From Nymphalis io (Eukaryota > Arthropoda > Insecta > Lepidoptera > Nymphalidae), in NCBI RefSeq assembly GCF_905147045.1, contig NC_065903.1:10292001-10356000 (forward strand): 64,000 nt of DNA. The letters are read 5' to 3'. A program made the translations under genes and the position numbers. This document shows, piece after piece, positions 1 through 11,322 of this stretch (its first letter is position 1; each line of letters opens with the position of its first letter). Below the pieces are notes generated by a model. That model ran no database searches. It saw only the letters and a program-made list of their open reading frames with translations, and was not told the origin of the DNA.

Positions 1-129
1 TATTAACATATCTTGGTAGATCCTGTTGGATCAACCCGCCAGACAATCAATAGTACTCTTTTCCATCAATAAAACTACACTAATCTTAATTATATGCTAT
101 TAAATTGTACAACCTTCATGAAAATGTAT

Positions 130-325
130 TATTTTGTAACGGATGGTGATGGGTTAGGACATTATGTAGTCCGTCAGAGCGTCACGGTAGCATGCGAAAG
201 CGATCCGTGGTGCTCCTCGTTAAGACGGAGAGGGTACCGCTGGTTTTTTAGTGGGTATTCCGATGTTCGGCGCGCACTCGGCGCCTTGGACACCGGCGAG
301 CCCCGACATACCCCCCCCACTCTTC
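130..325. repeat. GC-rich dispersed repeat fragment, unclassified
   Basis: This block is much richer in GC than its AT-rich surroundings and ends in a run of C near 310-317. Its wording resembles GC-rich retroposon fragments I associate with Lepidoptera, but I cannot place it in a family. A 98-codon open frame crosses it; it has no recognisable domain and is best read as chance coding in a GC-rich repeat. Confidence 0.35.
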
Positions 326-450
326 TCTTCTCATGTTCTTCTAGCATTAAAAAAATAGGACATTTTGTAACAGAACAACATACACCATGAACTGATACGT
401 GTAATTAAAGTTAACATTGATATCACGGTTTTACATGCGCTTTCGGTTGA

Positions 451-722
451 CGAGCCGGTTGGCGTGGTTGTTAGATACTTGCCTTTTCACGCCGAAGGTT
501 GTGGGTTCGATTCCCACCCAGGACTGACATTTGTGTGCATGAACATGTCTGTTTGTCCCGAGTCTGGGTGTAATTTTCTATATAAGTAAGTATTTACAAA
601 AGAAAAGTAGTATATGTAGTATATCAGTTGTCTGGTTTCCATAGCACAAGCTTTGTACAAGCTTAATTTGGGATCAGATGGCCGTGTGTGAAAAATGTCC
701 CAGGATATTATTATATTATTAT
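451..722 (+). repeat. SINE-D, tRNA-headed SINE, near full length
   Basis: The left end looks like a tRNA: an A-box-like stretch (TGGCGTGGTTGTTAGATA, about 460-477) and a B box GGGTTCGATTCCC at about 506-518. A tRNA-unrelated body follows (TGTTTGTCCCGAGTCTGGG near 550), then an ATT-rich tail (about 705-722). A second copy lies at 10246-10515 in the opposite orientation, which defines the ends. The B box is intact, so pol III transcription is conceivable. It is not a functional tRNA gene, because no acceptor stem can be drawn. Confidence 0.75.
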
Positions 723-3164
723 TTCACTGCCGTATGACGTAGTATTTGAATTCTATCCTAAAATTTGAAAATGCATTTCAAACAAATAATAGTGTTTCTC
801 ACGCTAAATGACTGTAATTCGCGTAAAAAACATCATTTTTACGCAATCTATACAAATAAATAAAATTGAAGCGCAATTCTGTAATTTTAAAATAGCTGAC
901 TATTTATTACTTAATATTTTATTTGCGAGTTACCAAAACAATATTTTTTTTATATCAGTTTACCGCGTTACCTAATAATTTAAATATTTTGTATCGTTTA
1001 TAATTTAAATGATATTGCGTACGTTAAAATAACAGATTACGAAGGATTTTCATCACAAACTTAATAACACACGAAGCCGCGGGTTTTGCTAGTACATAAT
1101 GAATATCATAGATTATTCAAGAATTAGACAAAACATAATTTCGCGACAATTTAATATCAAAATTGTTTATTTGTTACACCTCTTGAGATTAGAATAGGCT
1201 GTTTATTTGAATATATTTTTTTATTATACTCATAAACCCTTAATAGTACCCATCCATTTTTGTAAGTCTAATAATATCGATGTTCCGTAGCTTTAGCTTG
1301 ACCTTATAAATAAAAATAATGATCTTAATTCCTCTTCGGGACAAGTAATCCGTAATGCGATTAAATTTTGTATATTTATTGCTAATTTATTCTATTTGAT
1401 AATAAGACCTACCTCAACGAACGATTTGTTGAACGGTGACTTTCTATTTGAAGTTTGATTTTGCTATTTTGAACTTTAATTTGTTTTAAAATAACGTTCA
1501 AAATAAATAACACATGTAAATTGAGTACCGCAAATTATACATTCCTTAAATAAGTGGACTATTTGAAATTTAAATGCAAATTTTTAATATATGTAGAAAT
1601 GATTTAATGATAAATAAATTATATAATGGAATATAAAAGTAAGATTAATAAATGGTATAAGAAGTTGCCTTGTGGTTTCCAGTCAAGTAATGCGTAGCCA
1701 ACTTGTTGGGTGTCGTAAAAGTCGACTAGAGGAAAAGTTAATCCATTAATACCATTTGTATTTAACGCCTCAACCAAACCATCCCGGGATTTTCACTTCC
1801 AAGCGGGTTGTTACAAAGCATTACTAAGAGTAGCAGCAGGCGGGTTGGCCGCAGTCTGCCAAATACGACAGTCCCGACACGTTTTTCTAATCCTAAAAAC
1901 GCATTACACACATACTACTTACATTATATTTCTCGGTAGGTTAAATATGATTGATGGCTCAGACAGGTCGATTAGCTGAATTTGGTAGAAACATTTATTA
2001 AAATTAAGGTTTCGCAACATCTTGAATGAAAGTCCGGATCCCTATGTATTATAGTCTAGGCTGTACTTTAAAAGTAAGTTAGGGCATTGCCTTTCATATA
2101 CATAAGATAATTATAATGATGAATTTAAAATAGTAAATACACACATATTACATACAATGCGAAATGACTAAAATAGTATCAGTTAAAGAACGCATTTTAA
2201 CCGTCTAAGGAATCTTTTAAATAAAATGTTTTAGAAATACCCATGCCTGTGAGGAAAACACGAAGTGTGTTTTTGAATACAATTTTTTAAAATATTTAAA
2301 TTTTTACTCGTAAAATAAGTTACACTTTACAAGAGCCGTATAAAGTGAAACGTCCAAACAAAGAGTTCCCAGGTTTCTTGCTCTTAATCCACCACAGTCC
2401 AGAGATTTTACCTTCGATTTAAATCGTATTCAATCGTAAGTAATGCAAATAAAAACTTAATTAAATCATATTTATATCTTCGAGAAATTGTCCGCTTAAA
2501 CAAAAAGTACAAGCTATTCTAGCGAATTAAAGCGCGTAAACATTTTAATATATAAAAACAAATTGCAACCGTAAATTGAAGCTCACAAATATAAGATAAG
2601 GTTCCGTATTCTCCCGATCACGAACTTCATAAAGTAAGTTAGCTGTATTAGATTTAATAAAAATAAATCTGCGCAAGCGTCGCTGTTCACGCTTTCAATT
2701 ACGGAACGATCTAATATCGACCGGATGGATATTATATCGAGTTTATTTCTTATATATTTTTTACTGTACTTCCATTGTACGAATGACAAGTTACATTTTT
2801 TTATAATCTCCAACAATAGCTTACAATAATATATACTCAATGTTTGAGAAAAAGTTGATACACCAATGCCTTAAGGAGTGAAAAAAAATTGGGTCATCGT
2901 TTATGAATCTTTTTTTTTCTAGCGTTGAAAATAATTTGGAAATGAGTCGACGTGAAATGCGTGTAAATCGAGGCGATTCTGTGTTATATTAAAATAAACT
3001 TATATATATACAAATAGTGTTTGTATATAGCTATCTAAATATCAGTAATCAAGTTAAACAGTCGTCAACTTATTATTTCCTTATTGAAGTCAATTAAAGA
3101 TAAGCAAGGATTTTTTGCACATCAATTTTAAATTAGTATTTATGTTTAAATAATACACATTAAG
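723..3164. other. AT-rich intergenic DNA, no gene seen
   Basis: No coding frame of interest. Near 1060-1092 the phrase CACACGAAGCCGCGGG followed by CTAGT looks like the 3' end of the CTAG-ended repeat family seen at 9015-9181. Between about 1685 and 1885 a GC-richer stretch contains GTCGTAAAAGTCGACTAGAG and resembles the 3' untranslated part of a lepidopteran non-LTR element (low confidence). Confidence 0.4.
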
Positions 3165-3490
3165 TCCACGCGAGCTGGTTCTCGATGTCACCGCCTAACT
3201 GTGATATCAATTCCATCGCGCACAAAGAAATTTGGCAACTCTTTTCTTTGTCGCACTACCAAAAAATGGAATTCCTTACCAGCTCACGTGTTCCCCTCAT
3301 CTTACAACCCGGGTTCCTTCAAACGAGGCGTAAAGATGCATCTTGCGGGCCGGCAAGGCGGGGACGGCTAGTACAGAACATTCTTCACGACTGTACTGGC
3401 CGTCGTCGCGTTTGGACTCTACTACCACTTACCATCAGGTGGAGTAGAGTCATTTGCCATCCGGCGCACATAAAAAAAAAAAAAAAAAAC
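3165..3490 (+). mobile_element. LINE (non-LTR retrotransposon) 3' end with poly-A
   Basis: Reading the plus strand with codons in the frame of TGGAATTCC (near 3267), the translation carries IPSRTKKFGNSF and then KKWNSLPAHVFPSSYN and FKRGV, the usual C-terminus of lepidopteran CR1/Jockey-type LINE reverse transcriptase proteins. The frame closes at a TAG around 3369. A short 3' untranslated region follows (CTACTACCACTTACCATC near 3420), ending in about 20 A (3471-3490). The reading frame is open over this C-terminal part, so the insertion may be fairly young, but it is strongly 5' truncated. A related minus-strand copy sits at 47136-47310. Confidence 0.7.
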
Positions 3491-4064
3491 ATATATCAAA
3501 ATACATGACGATTAAGCTTAACTCAACAAATTGCAGCCTTTTTTTTAATATATCGGTTTTTTGTCATACTTAATAATGATATTAACATCATCACAGATTA
3601 TCGATATTTTCAGTTTCTCCATTACATTTGTATTCTAAATAAATAAATATTTATTTTATGTAATTACTTTACTAAACATCAATGATTACAGTAAGTAATC
3701 CTTATTTTGCCTTTAATTTTTAATTGACATACCGTGCATTCCGCGTTATAATCGTGACGGTAGTCTGAATCCAACCCTTTGATTTCACATAACTGCAGTG
3801 CTATTCTGTAAGAACTCACTTCATAACTCACCCGTAAAATGGTAACAACCGACTTATGGTGATATACTTTTTCGATGTGTGTGTATTCTTGATGCTATAA
3901 TTATTATGGTCAATGTATCGCGTTCTTAATATGAGTTTTTTTATTTTTTTATTTTAATAAAGTTCTCAGAATTGAACCGACGACATCATTTTTATTTATT
4001 TTTATTTATTTATTTATTTGGGAAACATACAGCAGCTCTTACCAAAAATCAAATTTTTAGCGTT
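3491..4064. repeat. AT-rich DNA with a TTTA-rich tract
   Basis: Nothing coding. A (TTTA)-type tract at about 3989-4018 directly precedes the minus-strand LINE fragment that follows, and is probably the AAAT-rich 3' tail of that LINE. Confidence 0.5.
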
Positions 4065-4301
4065 CTACATATTGGGACATAAAAGGTATGTTTTGAACGG
4101 GCAATGGAATGTGAACACTTGATATAAATATTGTTGACTAGGTACATTGGCAAAATTATTTACAATTTTATAAATAAAAACCTGATCTTTGCATTCCCTG
4201 CTTTCCTCAACCGACAAAATATTAAGCTTATTAATAGAATTGGACCCAAATTTACGCGTTAACCTTTTAATAAATTTATCCTGAACATTTTCGATAGCCA
4301 T
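4065..4301 (-). pseudogene. LINE ORF C-terminal fragment
   Basis: A 78-codon minus-strand frame contains IENVQDKFIKRLTRKFG, then LSVEESRECKDQVFIYKIVN. This matches the pattern at the C-terminus of Jockey/CR1-like non-LTR retrotransposon proteins (VQ-x-x-F-x-x-x-L ... S-x-E-x-R-x-x-x-D-x-x-F-x-Y-K-I). No upstream reverse transcriptase is present, so this is a 5'-truncated relic. Clade assignment is uncertain. Confidence 0.55.
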
Positions 4302-4934
4302 AATATACTTAAAGTATTGTGGATTCCAATTTTATTTTACCAATATTTATGGTTTATGCAGTAGTTTTTTTTTATATTTAGACTAATCATAATAAAAACG
4401 TAATTTGATGAATTATCAAAAAATATATATGCTTATAATTTACGATTAATAAACCGCTAATAATGTTACCGGTAAATTTTATTACGAGTTGTATATAATT
4501 ATCGAGCAAAGTATATCTTTAATTCAATAGTGCAATAAGTCACGAGAACGACCGATTTTTTTGGTATTCGAGATAATGTATTCGATTCAAGGATTGGAAT
4601 CGATATAACGAATAAATTATCAATTAACGGTACATAAATGATGTTTTCCTTAAACTTTTTCTTATATACTTCGATTTAACTTATTTATTAATATTGTATT
4701 CTTAGCAGCTTAAAAATGTGTGTTCAGCTCAATTGGTTGTATGGGTTTGATTTAAAATTTAGTTGCTATATTTGAACCACACATAGTACAATGATATATA
4801 TAAAAGATTTAAAAAACTATATGTAAAACACCATTATATAACAAATATATAATAATTAGCTTTAGTTTTTTTTCATTGTATTTCATTATTTATTAAATTT
4901 TAGAGTAAATTTTTATTTTATTATTATTCAAAGT

Positions 4935-5165
4935 TGGTAGGCACACTCGCCATTAGACATTGGCACTGGAAGAAATATTAACCATCCCTTATAATTACGA
5001 CCTTGGAAACTAAGATTGTATCTCCCTTGCGCCTGTAGTGACACTGGCTTACTCGCCCTTCAAACCGTAACAGAACAATAGTAAGTTTTGCTCTTTGGTG
5101 TTAGAAAACCCCGGGGACTAAGATGTTATGTCCCTTGTGCCTGTGGCACTAGCTCTTTTGTTAAA
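4935..5165 (-). repeat. SINE-B, old degraded copy
   Basis: It shows the SINE-B landmarks in order: TTAGACATTGGCACTG, TTAACCATCCCTTA, GGAAACTAAGAT, CCCTTCAAACCG. Many mismatches and a partial duplication (ACTAAGATGTTATGTCCCTT near 5115-5140) indicate an old or rearranged copy. SINE-B is described at 9643-9925. Confidence 0.6.
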
Positions 5166-5469
5166 TATTCAGATTCAAATTACACATAAGGCTCATTTAT
5201 ACCTTTAAAACGCTTCCGCTTTTCATTAAGACTTGATTCTAAGATCTCACGTCGTACGTAAAGCTATTTTCACACTAGGTAGATAATTAATGAAAAAACA
5301 CGCACTCGAGCCTCGTAACAAATCAAAATATTCATGAACTTGCTTTGTTTGCTATCAATGTGTATGAGGTATATAATTGGCTATTCCTGTTAACTACTCG
5401 GCGTTTAAAGTATCGGTCTTTATGTACATATGGAAATGAGCGGTTACATTATATCAATCTTAACCGAAA

Positions 5470-5660
5470 CGTACCGATTGCGGGTTCAAAACCGGGACAA
5501 GCTACATCATTTACGTGTATTTAATGCTCGATGAAAGAAAACTTAAGAAAATTAAATTACATCACATGCGTATCCATCAAACCGCATTGAAGCAGCATGG
5601 TGGAATAAACTCCAAATCTTCTCATAAAGAAGAGGCTTTGCCCATCATTATCATATTTAG
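5470..5660 (+). repeat. SINE-A, degraded copy
   Basis: Remnants of the SINE-A head (GCGGGTTCAAAACCGGGACAAGC) lie at about 5480-5502. The body (CGCATTGAAGCAGCATGGTGGAATAA, then a broken CTTCTC run) is at about 5583-5650. The middle is lost or diverged. SINE-A is described at 41658-41967. Confidence 0.5.
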
Positions 5661-6434
5661 AGGCAGTTTACTCTTGTTTTTTGTATAAATGAAAACATAA
5701 TATATTAAATTTTATCATTCATATATTTAGTAAACAGTAGACAGTACAGTTTTCTGATTGTCAAGTTACATAATGCTATACGATTTTTAATCTTACAGGC
5801 AATCGCTTCGTAATCCAATCCATAATCCTTGCTGAGCAGCAAGCGTCAGCGTGCGGCATATTATGATAACATATTAATTTAACTTGAATAATTAAAATGA
5901 AAAAAGAAAAAAAATCATTCATATGAAACTTATTCCAAGCCTATCCCAAAATTCGCGAGCCAAACAATAATAATAATAATAAAAATATTTTATATCTAAG
6001 ACATAAAATGATTAACCTTTAAAAATAACGCCTATCTTGTAAATAACAATAAAATATATAATAAAAAATAACCATCAATTATACGATTAAAATAAAATAC
6101 CTGAACTTAAATCGTTTCATTCATCGAACTGAAAACTACAACAATAAACAACTCCAAGTACATTATAAATTTAAGGTAACATTATCTTGAAGCTATATCT
6201 CCACGTCTGCCCTGGCTATCCCATAGAAATTCCAGGGTGGAATTGTATACGCCATAATAACGTAAAATATGAGAACAACAGTTCTTCTAACAATATGAAT
6301 TTCGCAATTTATTATGACGATTACAATCGTATTCGATATTAATGCTTCGTTTGTGTATGTGCTAAACAGAGATAGTAAACTCGACCTAGTAAACAATTAC
6401 ACTATATCGTCTATACCGCGTCTCTCTTTTTTAT
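5661..6434. other. AT-rich intergenic DNA, nothing recognised
   Basis: No supported gene or repeat family. A short (AAT)n tract lies at about 5964-5982. Confidence 0.4.
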
Positions 6435-6745
6435 CGTAACAGCCTGTGAATGTCCCACTGCTGGGCTAAAAGCCTCCTCTCCCTTTTTGAGGAGAAGGTT
6501 TGAAGCTTATTCCACCACGCTGCTTCAATGCGGATTGGCGGAATACACATGTGGCAGAATTTTAGTGAAATTAGGCACATGCAGATTTCCTCACGATGTT
6601 TTCCTTCGGCGAAGGACGAAATGAATTATAATCACCAATTAAGCACATGAAAATTTACTGGTACTTGCCTGGGTTTGAACCCACGATCATCGGTTAATAT
6701 TCACGCGTTCTTACCACTGGGTTATCTCGGCTGTTATCTCGGCTC
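6435..6745 (-). repeat. SINE-A, full-length copy
   Basis: Reverse orientation: it begins CGTAACAGCCTGTGAATGTC and runs to the tRNA-like head, whose B box reads GGTTTGAACCC on the plus strand near 6673. A ten-base duplication of TTATCTCGGCT at the head end (about 6722-6745) may be a target or replication artefact. Confidence 0.8.
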
Positions 6746-8545
6746 TGATTGAGCACGATAAATCATTGTTTTTCAAAAACTACCAAACGTAATTTCATAT
6801 GGTTTTTACCAATAGAAGGAATTATTCATGGGTAAGGATTAGGTGTATTTATTCATTAGAATTTTGTAAAAATTGCCTGAAATAGGACGATGATTGTTGA
6901 TGACGATAGAACAAAACATGCCGATGAAAGCTTAACTGGTGTCTGTCAAGTAAACCAATAGATAGACCTATATGTATTACTATATAAACGATTTATGTAG
7001 ATACATATTCTACGTGTGTGAAGCCGAGAATACGAATATAAAATACGAGTATACTAGCTACCCATATAGCTCGTATTTTATAGAATTCAAATATTTGAAT
7101 AAACAATTATGACTACTAACATTATAACTTATGAGCTTAGCATTCTATGTTTAAATGTTTGTTTCACACGTCTCAATACAAATTTATCAGCTAATAATTC
7201 CTAATAAAATTCCGTTACGCTTTCATGTACCGACAAAGGCAAGTGCGTGCCTGTTCGTTCAAATACTTGCCGAATGTAAAGAAAGCATAACACGGCCGTA
7301 GTAGCAGGTCCGGTTCCGACCCAATTCCTTGGTACTAGGCGATCATAGGCAGTTTATCATATCTGACCGTTATCTACTGCTATCCGCTTCGTTTAGTCCG
7401 TTGTTTAGTTCGCAGCTTGCCCTTGCGGATTTGAGGGCATTGGCCGAAACGTTCTAAAGATTCCTAACTACTTATGCTGCCCTGGTTATTTACCTTTTAT
7501 TGTTCAAGGCTGAAAACGCTCACAAATTTTTTTATTTGGATTTATTGGAAAATATTTAAAAAAGATTTCTTTTATTAAAAAAACAGTAATAATATATGAA
7601 ATTTAAATAATTTGCGCAAACTATATCGATTAAAAATGTTAATCAATAATCAAATACATGCAATAGATATAATATGTATAACTTGTGATCTAATCTTTAA
7701 GCCGATTTTGTGGTAGATATACCTATAACTATATATATCATGCGGCCATAATATTATTCACAACAAACATTCCTTTTTTAATATATTTATTTATAACACA
7801 TCACCATTCCACTTAACTTATATTCACTTAAATTTTACTACAAAAATTCCGATAACAACTTCGCCGACATTCAAAACGTAATTGTTTCAAGAATCCATAA
7901 TGAATATAATATATTACAAAACCTCTTCTTTGGTCTTTATTTATTTATTAATCATTTATTGCACACAATTTACAAACATATAAAAGAACAAGTAGTACAC
8001 ATAGTATGCAAAGGCGACCTTATCACTTACTGATGTCTTCCAGACAACCTTTAATTTTCCTTTGATTGGTATCCTACTATTGTTTATATTCTATCACGCT
8101 AACTGAGTTACAGATGCTATTTTTACGTCTTAAGCTTTTACTCAACCAATGATGGGACTGCACACATTGATGAACAATACATCATAACAGTATACAATAA
8201 TTACAGCAGATAATTCTACAATTGTAGCGGCGAATAATCGACATAGACCATAAATTTCATGATCACGATGCTTAATTTAAGTAGCATGCTTGTTTCATAT
8301 AAAAAGTCATATGTAAGCAACCTTCTAGTAATTACTAGTTATATCGAATGATACATAATAATACGTGGTGTATATATTAATTTAGCAGGATTGTTATCTT
8401 AATTATACATAATGTAATGATATAAAAACTTATTTCATTAAACGACTACAATTCATTTCTTGTTACCGGTTTGAAGCTAATTGGAGACAACGAATTGCCT
8501 TTAAATATGTTTCTTTTATTTGGTTTCTATATTTAAAATTGCAGA
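6746..8545. other. Intergenic DNA, no gene seen
   Basis: Mostly AT-rich. A GC-richer patch at about 7210-7470 has no recognised open frame or repeat. No promoter or gene could be supported. Confidence 0.4.
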
Positions 8546-8640
8546 CTGGCATATGAGCCACCCGGTTTTAAATAACCACCTATATACATTGGCACTGTAA
8601 GAAATTTAAACCATCCCTTACATCGTCAAATCTCAACCAA
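8546..8640 (-). repeat. SINE-B fragment, degraded
   Basis: Landmarks GGCATATGAGCCACC and ACATTGGCACTGTAAGAAAT in the antisense orientation. It is cut off where the next SINE-B piece begins. Confidence 0.55.
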
Positions 8641-8653
8641 TCTACTGTGCTCT

Positions 8654-8990
8654 ACTGGTGGTAGGGCTTTGTGCAAGCTCATCTGGGTAGGTACCACCCA
8701 CTCATCAGATATTCTAGCGCAAAACAGCAATACTTGATATTTTTATGTTCCGGTTTGAAGGTTTTTTTTTTATAGAATAGGAAGGTGGACGAGCATATGG
8801 GCCACCTGATGGTAAGTGGTCACCAAACGCCCTTAGACGTTGGCATTGTAAGAAATGTCAACCATCACTTATAGCCAATGCGCCACCAACCTTGGGAACT
8901 AAGATTTTATGTCCCTTGTCTAAAGGCGTTTGGTGACCACTTACCATCAGGTGGCCCATATGCTCGTCCGCCTTCCTATTCTATAAAAAA
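8654..8990 (+). repeat. Composite SINE-B: sense copy interrupted by an antisense copy
   Basis: A sense 5' half (ACTGGTGGTAGGGC at 8654 to GGTTTGAAGG at about 8763) meets an antisense 3' half. That half begins with a T run at 8763 and reads to ATGTCCCTTGT near 8919. It is followed at 8918 by the sense 3' end with its A run (8986). The simplest reading is one SINE-B copy inserted in inverted orientation into another, with loss of the host's middle. The two 3' ends form a near-perfect inverted repeat of about 68 bases (8770-8838 and 8918-8986) around a 79-base loop. Confidence 0.7.
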
Positions 8991-9014
8991 ATCTAAGAAA
9001 CTAATCTATACTTA

Positions 9015-9181
9015 GATTATAAATGCGAAAGTAATCCTGCCTGTTACTCTTTCACGGCTAAACCACTGAACCGATTGTGATTTAATTTGATATGAAGCAA
9101 ACTCTAACCCTAAGGACATTTTTATTACCTGATAAAACCGTCACACTCTAACACACGGGCGAAGCCGTCCGCGAAAACTAG
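9015..9181 (+). repeat. CTAG-ended dispersed repeat (Helitron-like end)
   Basis: It contains TTACTCTTTCACGGCTAAAC, then AACCGATTGTGATTTAATTT, then CACGGGCGAAGCCGTCCGCG and ends CTAG followed by T. This phrase order belongs to a very common insect repeat. The terminal CTAG after a GC-rich self-complementary stretch fits a non-autonomous Helitron, but I cannot prove the class. Confidence 0.5.
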
Positions 9182-9642
9182 TAAATTATATCCCTTTTAT
9201 AATGAGAGTATATTATTTATAACGTAACAGGTGTAAATACAATTATTTGTGCAATTTTCTTAAAATAAAAAAAACCTGATATTGAAAACAATAACGTATA
9301 CATTTTATTGCAATATAAAATTTTAATTTAAATAAACATCGTAAATTTTAATGGGAACCGTATCATTTGTTGCAAATGGCTTATATTAAACATCTGTCGC
9401 TTAAATCTTCCAATAAAAGAGATGATTAATTTAAAATAATCTATACGAGTAGGTAAATAAAATTAAAGTGTCTGTATGTAATTAAAAAAAAATGTTTTTT
9501 TTTATGTTAATATTAGCCATATTTATATTTTACAGTACCAAAACAACTAATATTACTTTTTGCCTGCCTCTCTGTCAGTTCGTAGTAATCTTGGAAACAG
9601 GTATACATTACAAAAGTAAATAATAATTGAATTATTGTTTTG
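9182..9642. other. AT-rich intergenic DNA, nothing recognised
   Basis: No supported gene or repeat. Confidence 0.4.
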
Positions 9643-9925
9643 ACTGGTGGAAGGGCTTTGTGCAAGCTCGCTGGGTAGGTACCACCCACTCATCAGATAT
9701 TCTTCCGCAAAACAGCAGTACTTGGTATTGTTGTGTTCCGGTTTGAAGGGTGAGTGATCCAGTATAATTACAGGCACAAGGGACATAACATCTTAGTTCC
9801 CAAGGTTGGTGGCGCATTGGCGATGTAAGCGATGGTTAACATATCTTCCAATGCCAATCATGCATTGGTGACCACTTACCAGCAGGTGGCCCATATGCTC
9901 GTCCGCCTTCCTATACTATAAAAAA
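9643..9925 (+). repeat. SINE-B, full-length copy (family description)
   Basis: SINE-B runs about 280-300 bases. In sense orientation it starts ACTGGTGGTAGGGCTTTGTG, passes GTAGGTACCACCCACTCATC, CCGGTTTGAAGGGTGAGTGA, CAAGGGACATAACATCTTAG, GTTGGTGGCGCATTGG and TTCTTACAATGCCAATG, and ends GACCACTTACCATCAGGTGG, GCTCGTCCGCCTTCCTA, TATAAAA plus an A run. GGTTTGAAGGG resembles a weak pol III B box. The A tail and frequent 5' truncation show spread by target-primed reverse transcription. About fourteen copies or pieces lie in this window. The antisense strand carries a conserved open frame (MRHQPWELRCY...), which I regard as incidental. Confidence 0.8.
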
Positions 9926-10245
9926 GGGAGTATTCCTAGGAACCGTTTAGTTTTTATTTCATCAAAATCTGTCAAGACAAGCTATAACAATACACACATC
10001 TTCACCGCTATATTAAGCATTAAAAAGTAATTATAATAACAAAAACAATTTTCAGATTTCTTAAAAAACAAAAAACTTATTTAACCAGGGAAAACCACAG
10101 GACACAGCTACTGATATAATAAAATGGCGCGGGATTTTATTAATTGTCACAAACCATTAATTTTATTTACTATATAATGTATAACGGGTCCTGTTCTTTT
10201 CAAAACATAAGCGGTCATAAATACAACAATTTTTAATCCGTATTG

Positions 10246-10515
10246 AAATAATAATAATAATATCCTGGGACATTATTCACACACGGCCATCTGATCCCAA
10301 ATCCAAAAGAGCTTGTACTATGGAAACCAGACAACTGATATACTGCATATATTATTTTTCTTTTGTAAATACATACTTATATAGATAATTACACCCAGAC
10401 TCAGGACAAACAGACATGTTCATGCACACAAATATCTGTCCTGGCTGGGATTCGAACCCTTCCACAACCTTCGGCGTGAAAGGCAATCTACCAACCACGC
10501 CTACTGGCTTGTCAG
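10246..10515 (-). repeat. SINE-D, second copy
   Basis: Reverse complement of the 451-722 element, with the ATT-rich tail at its left end (about 10246-10262) and the tRNA-like head near 10460-10515. The B box reads GGGATTCGAACCC on the plus strand. Confidence 0.75.
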
Positions 10516-10684
10516 ATAAAATTATTCGATTGCTTAAAAAACGACCAATTTGAATGATTTTATGCATTATGCATGAGCTTGTAGTTAATCGTCAATATTT
10601 TATTTACATAGTTATATTACTTGCTTTCTAAAACGCTGAACAAAAGTAGAATTTTTATTTCGTTAAACGGTTTTTTTTATTCAC

Positions 10685-10942
10685 AGTAACAGCCTGTTAA
10701 TGTTCCACTGCTGGGCTAAGGCCTCCTCTCCCTTTTGAGGAGAAGGTTTCGGTTTTGTTTTGGAGCTTATTCCAATGCGGGTTGGTAGAAAACATATGTG
10801 GCAGAATTTCAAGGAAATTAGACACATGCAGGTTTCCTCACGATGTTTTCCTTCACCTTCAAGCACGAGATGAATTATAAACACAAATTAAGCACATAGA
10901 AATTCGGTGGTGCTTGCCCGGGTTTCATCGACCATCTCGGCT
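10685..10942 (-). repeat. SINE-A copy with internal deletion
   Basis: It begins CAGTAACAGCCTGTTAATG and ends ACCATCTCGGC. The CGCTGCTCCAATG region is partly replaced (GTTTCGGTTTTGTTTTGGAG), and the head has lost the stretch between B box and A box. Confidence 0.75.
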
Positions 10943-11049
10943 TTTTTTTTTATTTAACATAAAAAATTAAATATGATAATCCCTCATCGCGGATTTGTTC
11001 CACACGGTGCTTTCGAATACCTCCCTACCTTAAAGTCAAATAAAGTGAC

Positions 11050-11236
11050 AAATTCTGGACTAAGGCCCTTTTAATATGTTTGAAGCTTATTTCACCAAGT
11101 GGCTTTAATGAAGCTTAGTGAAAACTCATATGACCGAATTTTATCCGACTCATACAGCACGATGTGTCTCTTAACCGACGATCACGAATTTTATAATTCA
11201 TACAAATACAATTTCCGCACATAAAACTCCCGTGAT

Positions 11237-11300
<64 letters not shown>

Positions 11301-11322
11301 ACCACTGGGCTATTCCGTCTAC
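11050..11322 (-). repeat. Old SINE-A copy containing a (TC)30 microsatellite
   Basis: Degraded SINE-A landmarks (TGGACTAAGGCCC, GAAGCTTATTTCACCAAG, GACTCATACAGCACGATG) precede, and the head remnant TAACCACTGGGCTATTCCG follows. Between them, at 11239-11298, lies a perfect (TC)30 tract. The microsatellite therefore expanded inside the SINE, where the B box would be expected. Confidence 0.6.

Noticed and set aside
94..390. 98-codon open frame at the left edge
   Set aside because: It lies across a GC-rich repeat block; no start context or domain.
451..520. Possible tRNA gene
   Set aside because: Only A and B boxes are present; no acceptor stem or full cloverleaf can be folded, and the sequence continues into a SINE body.
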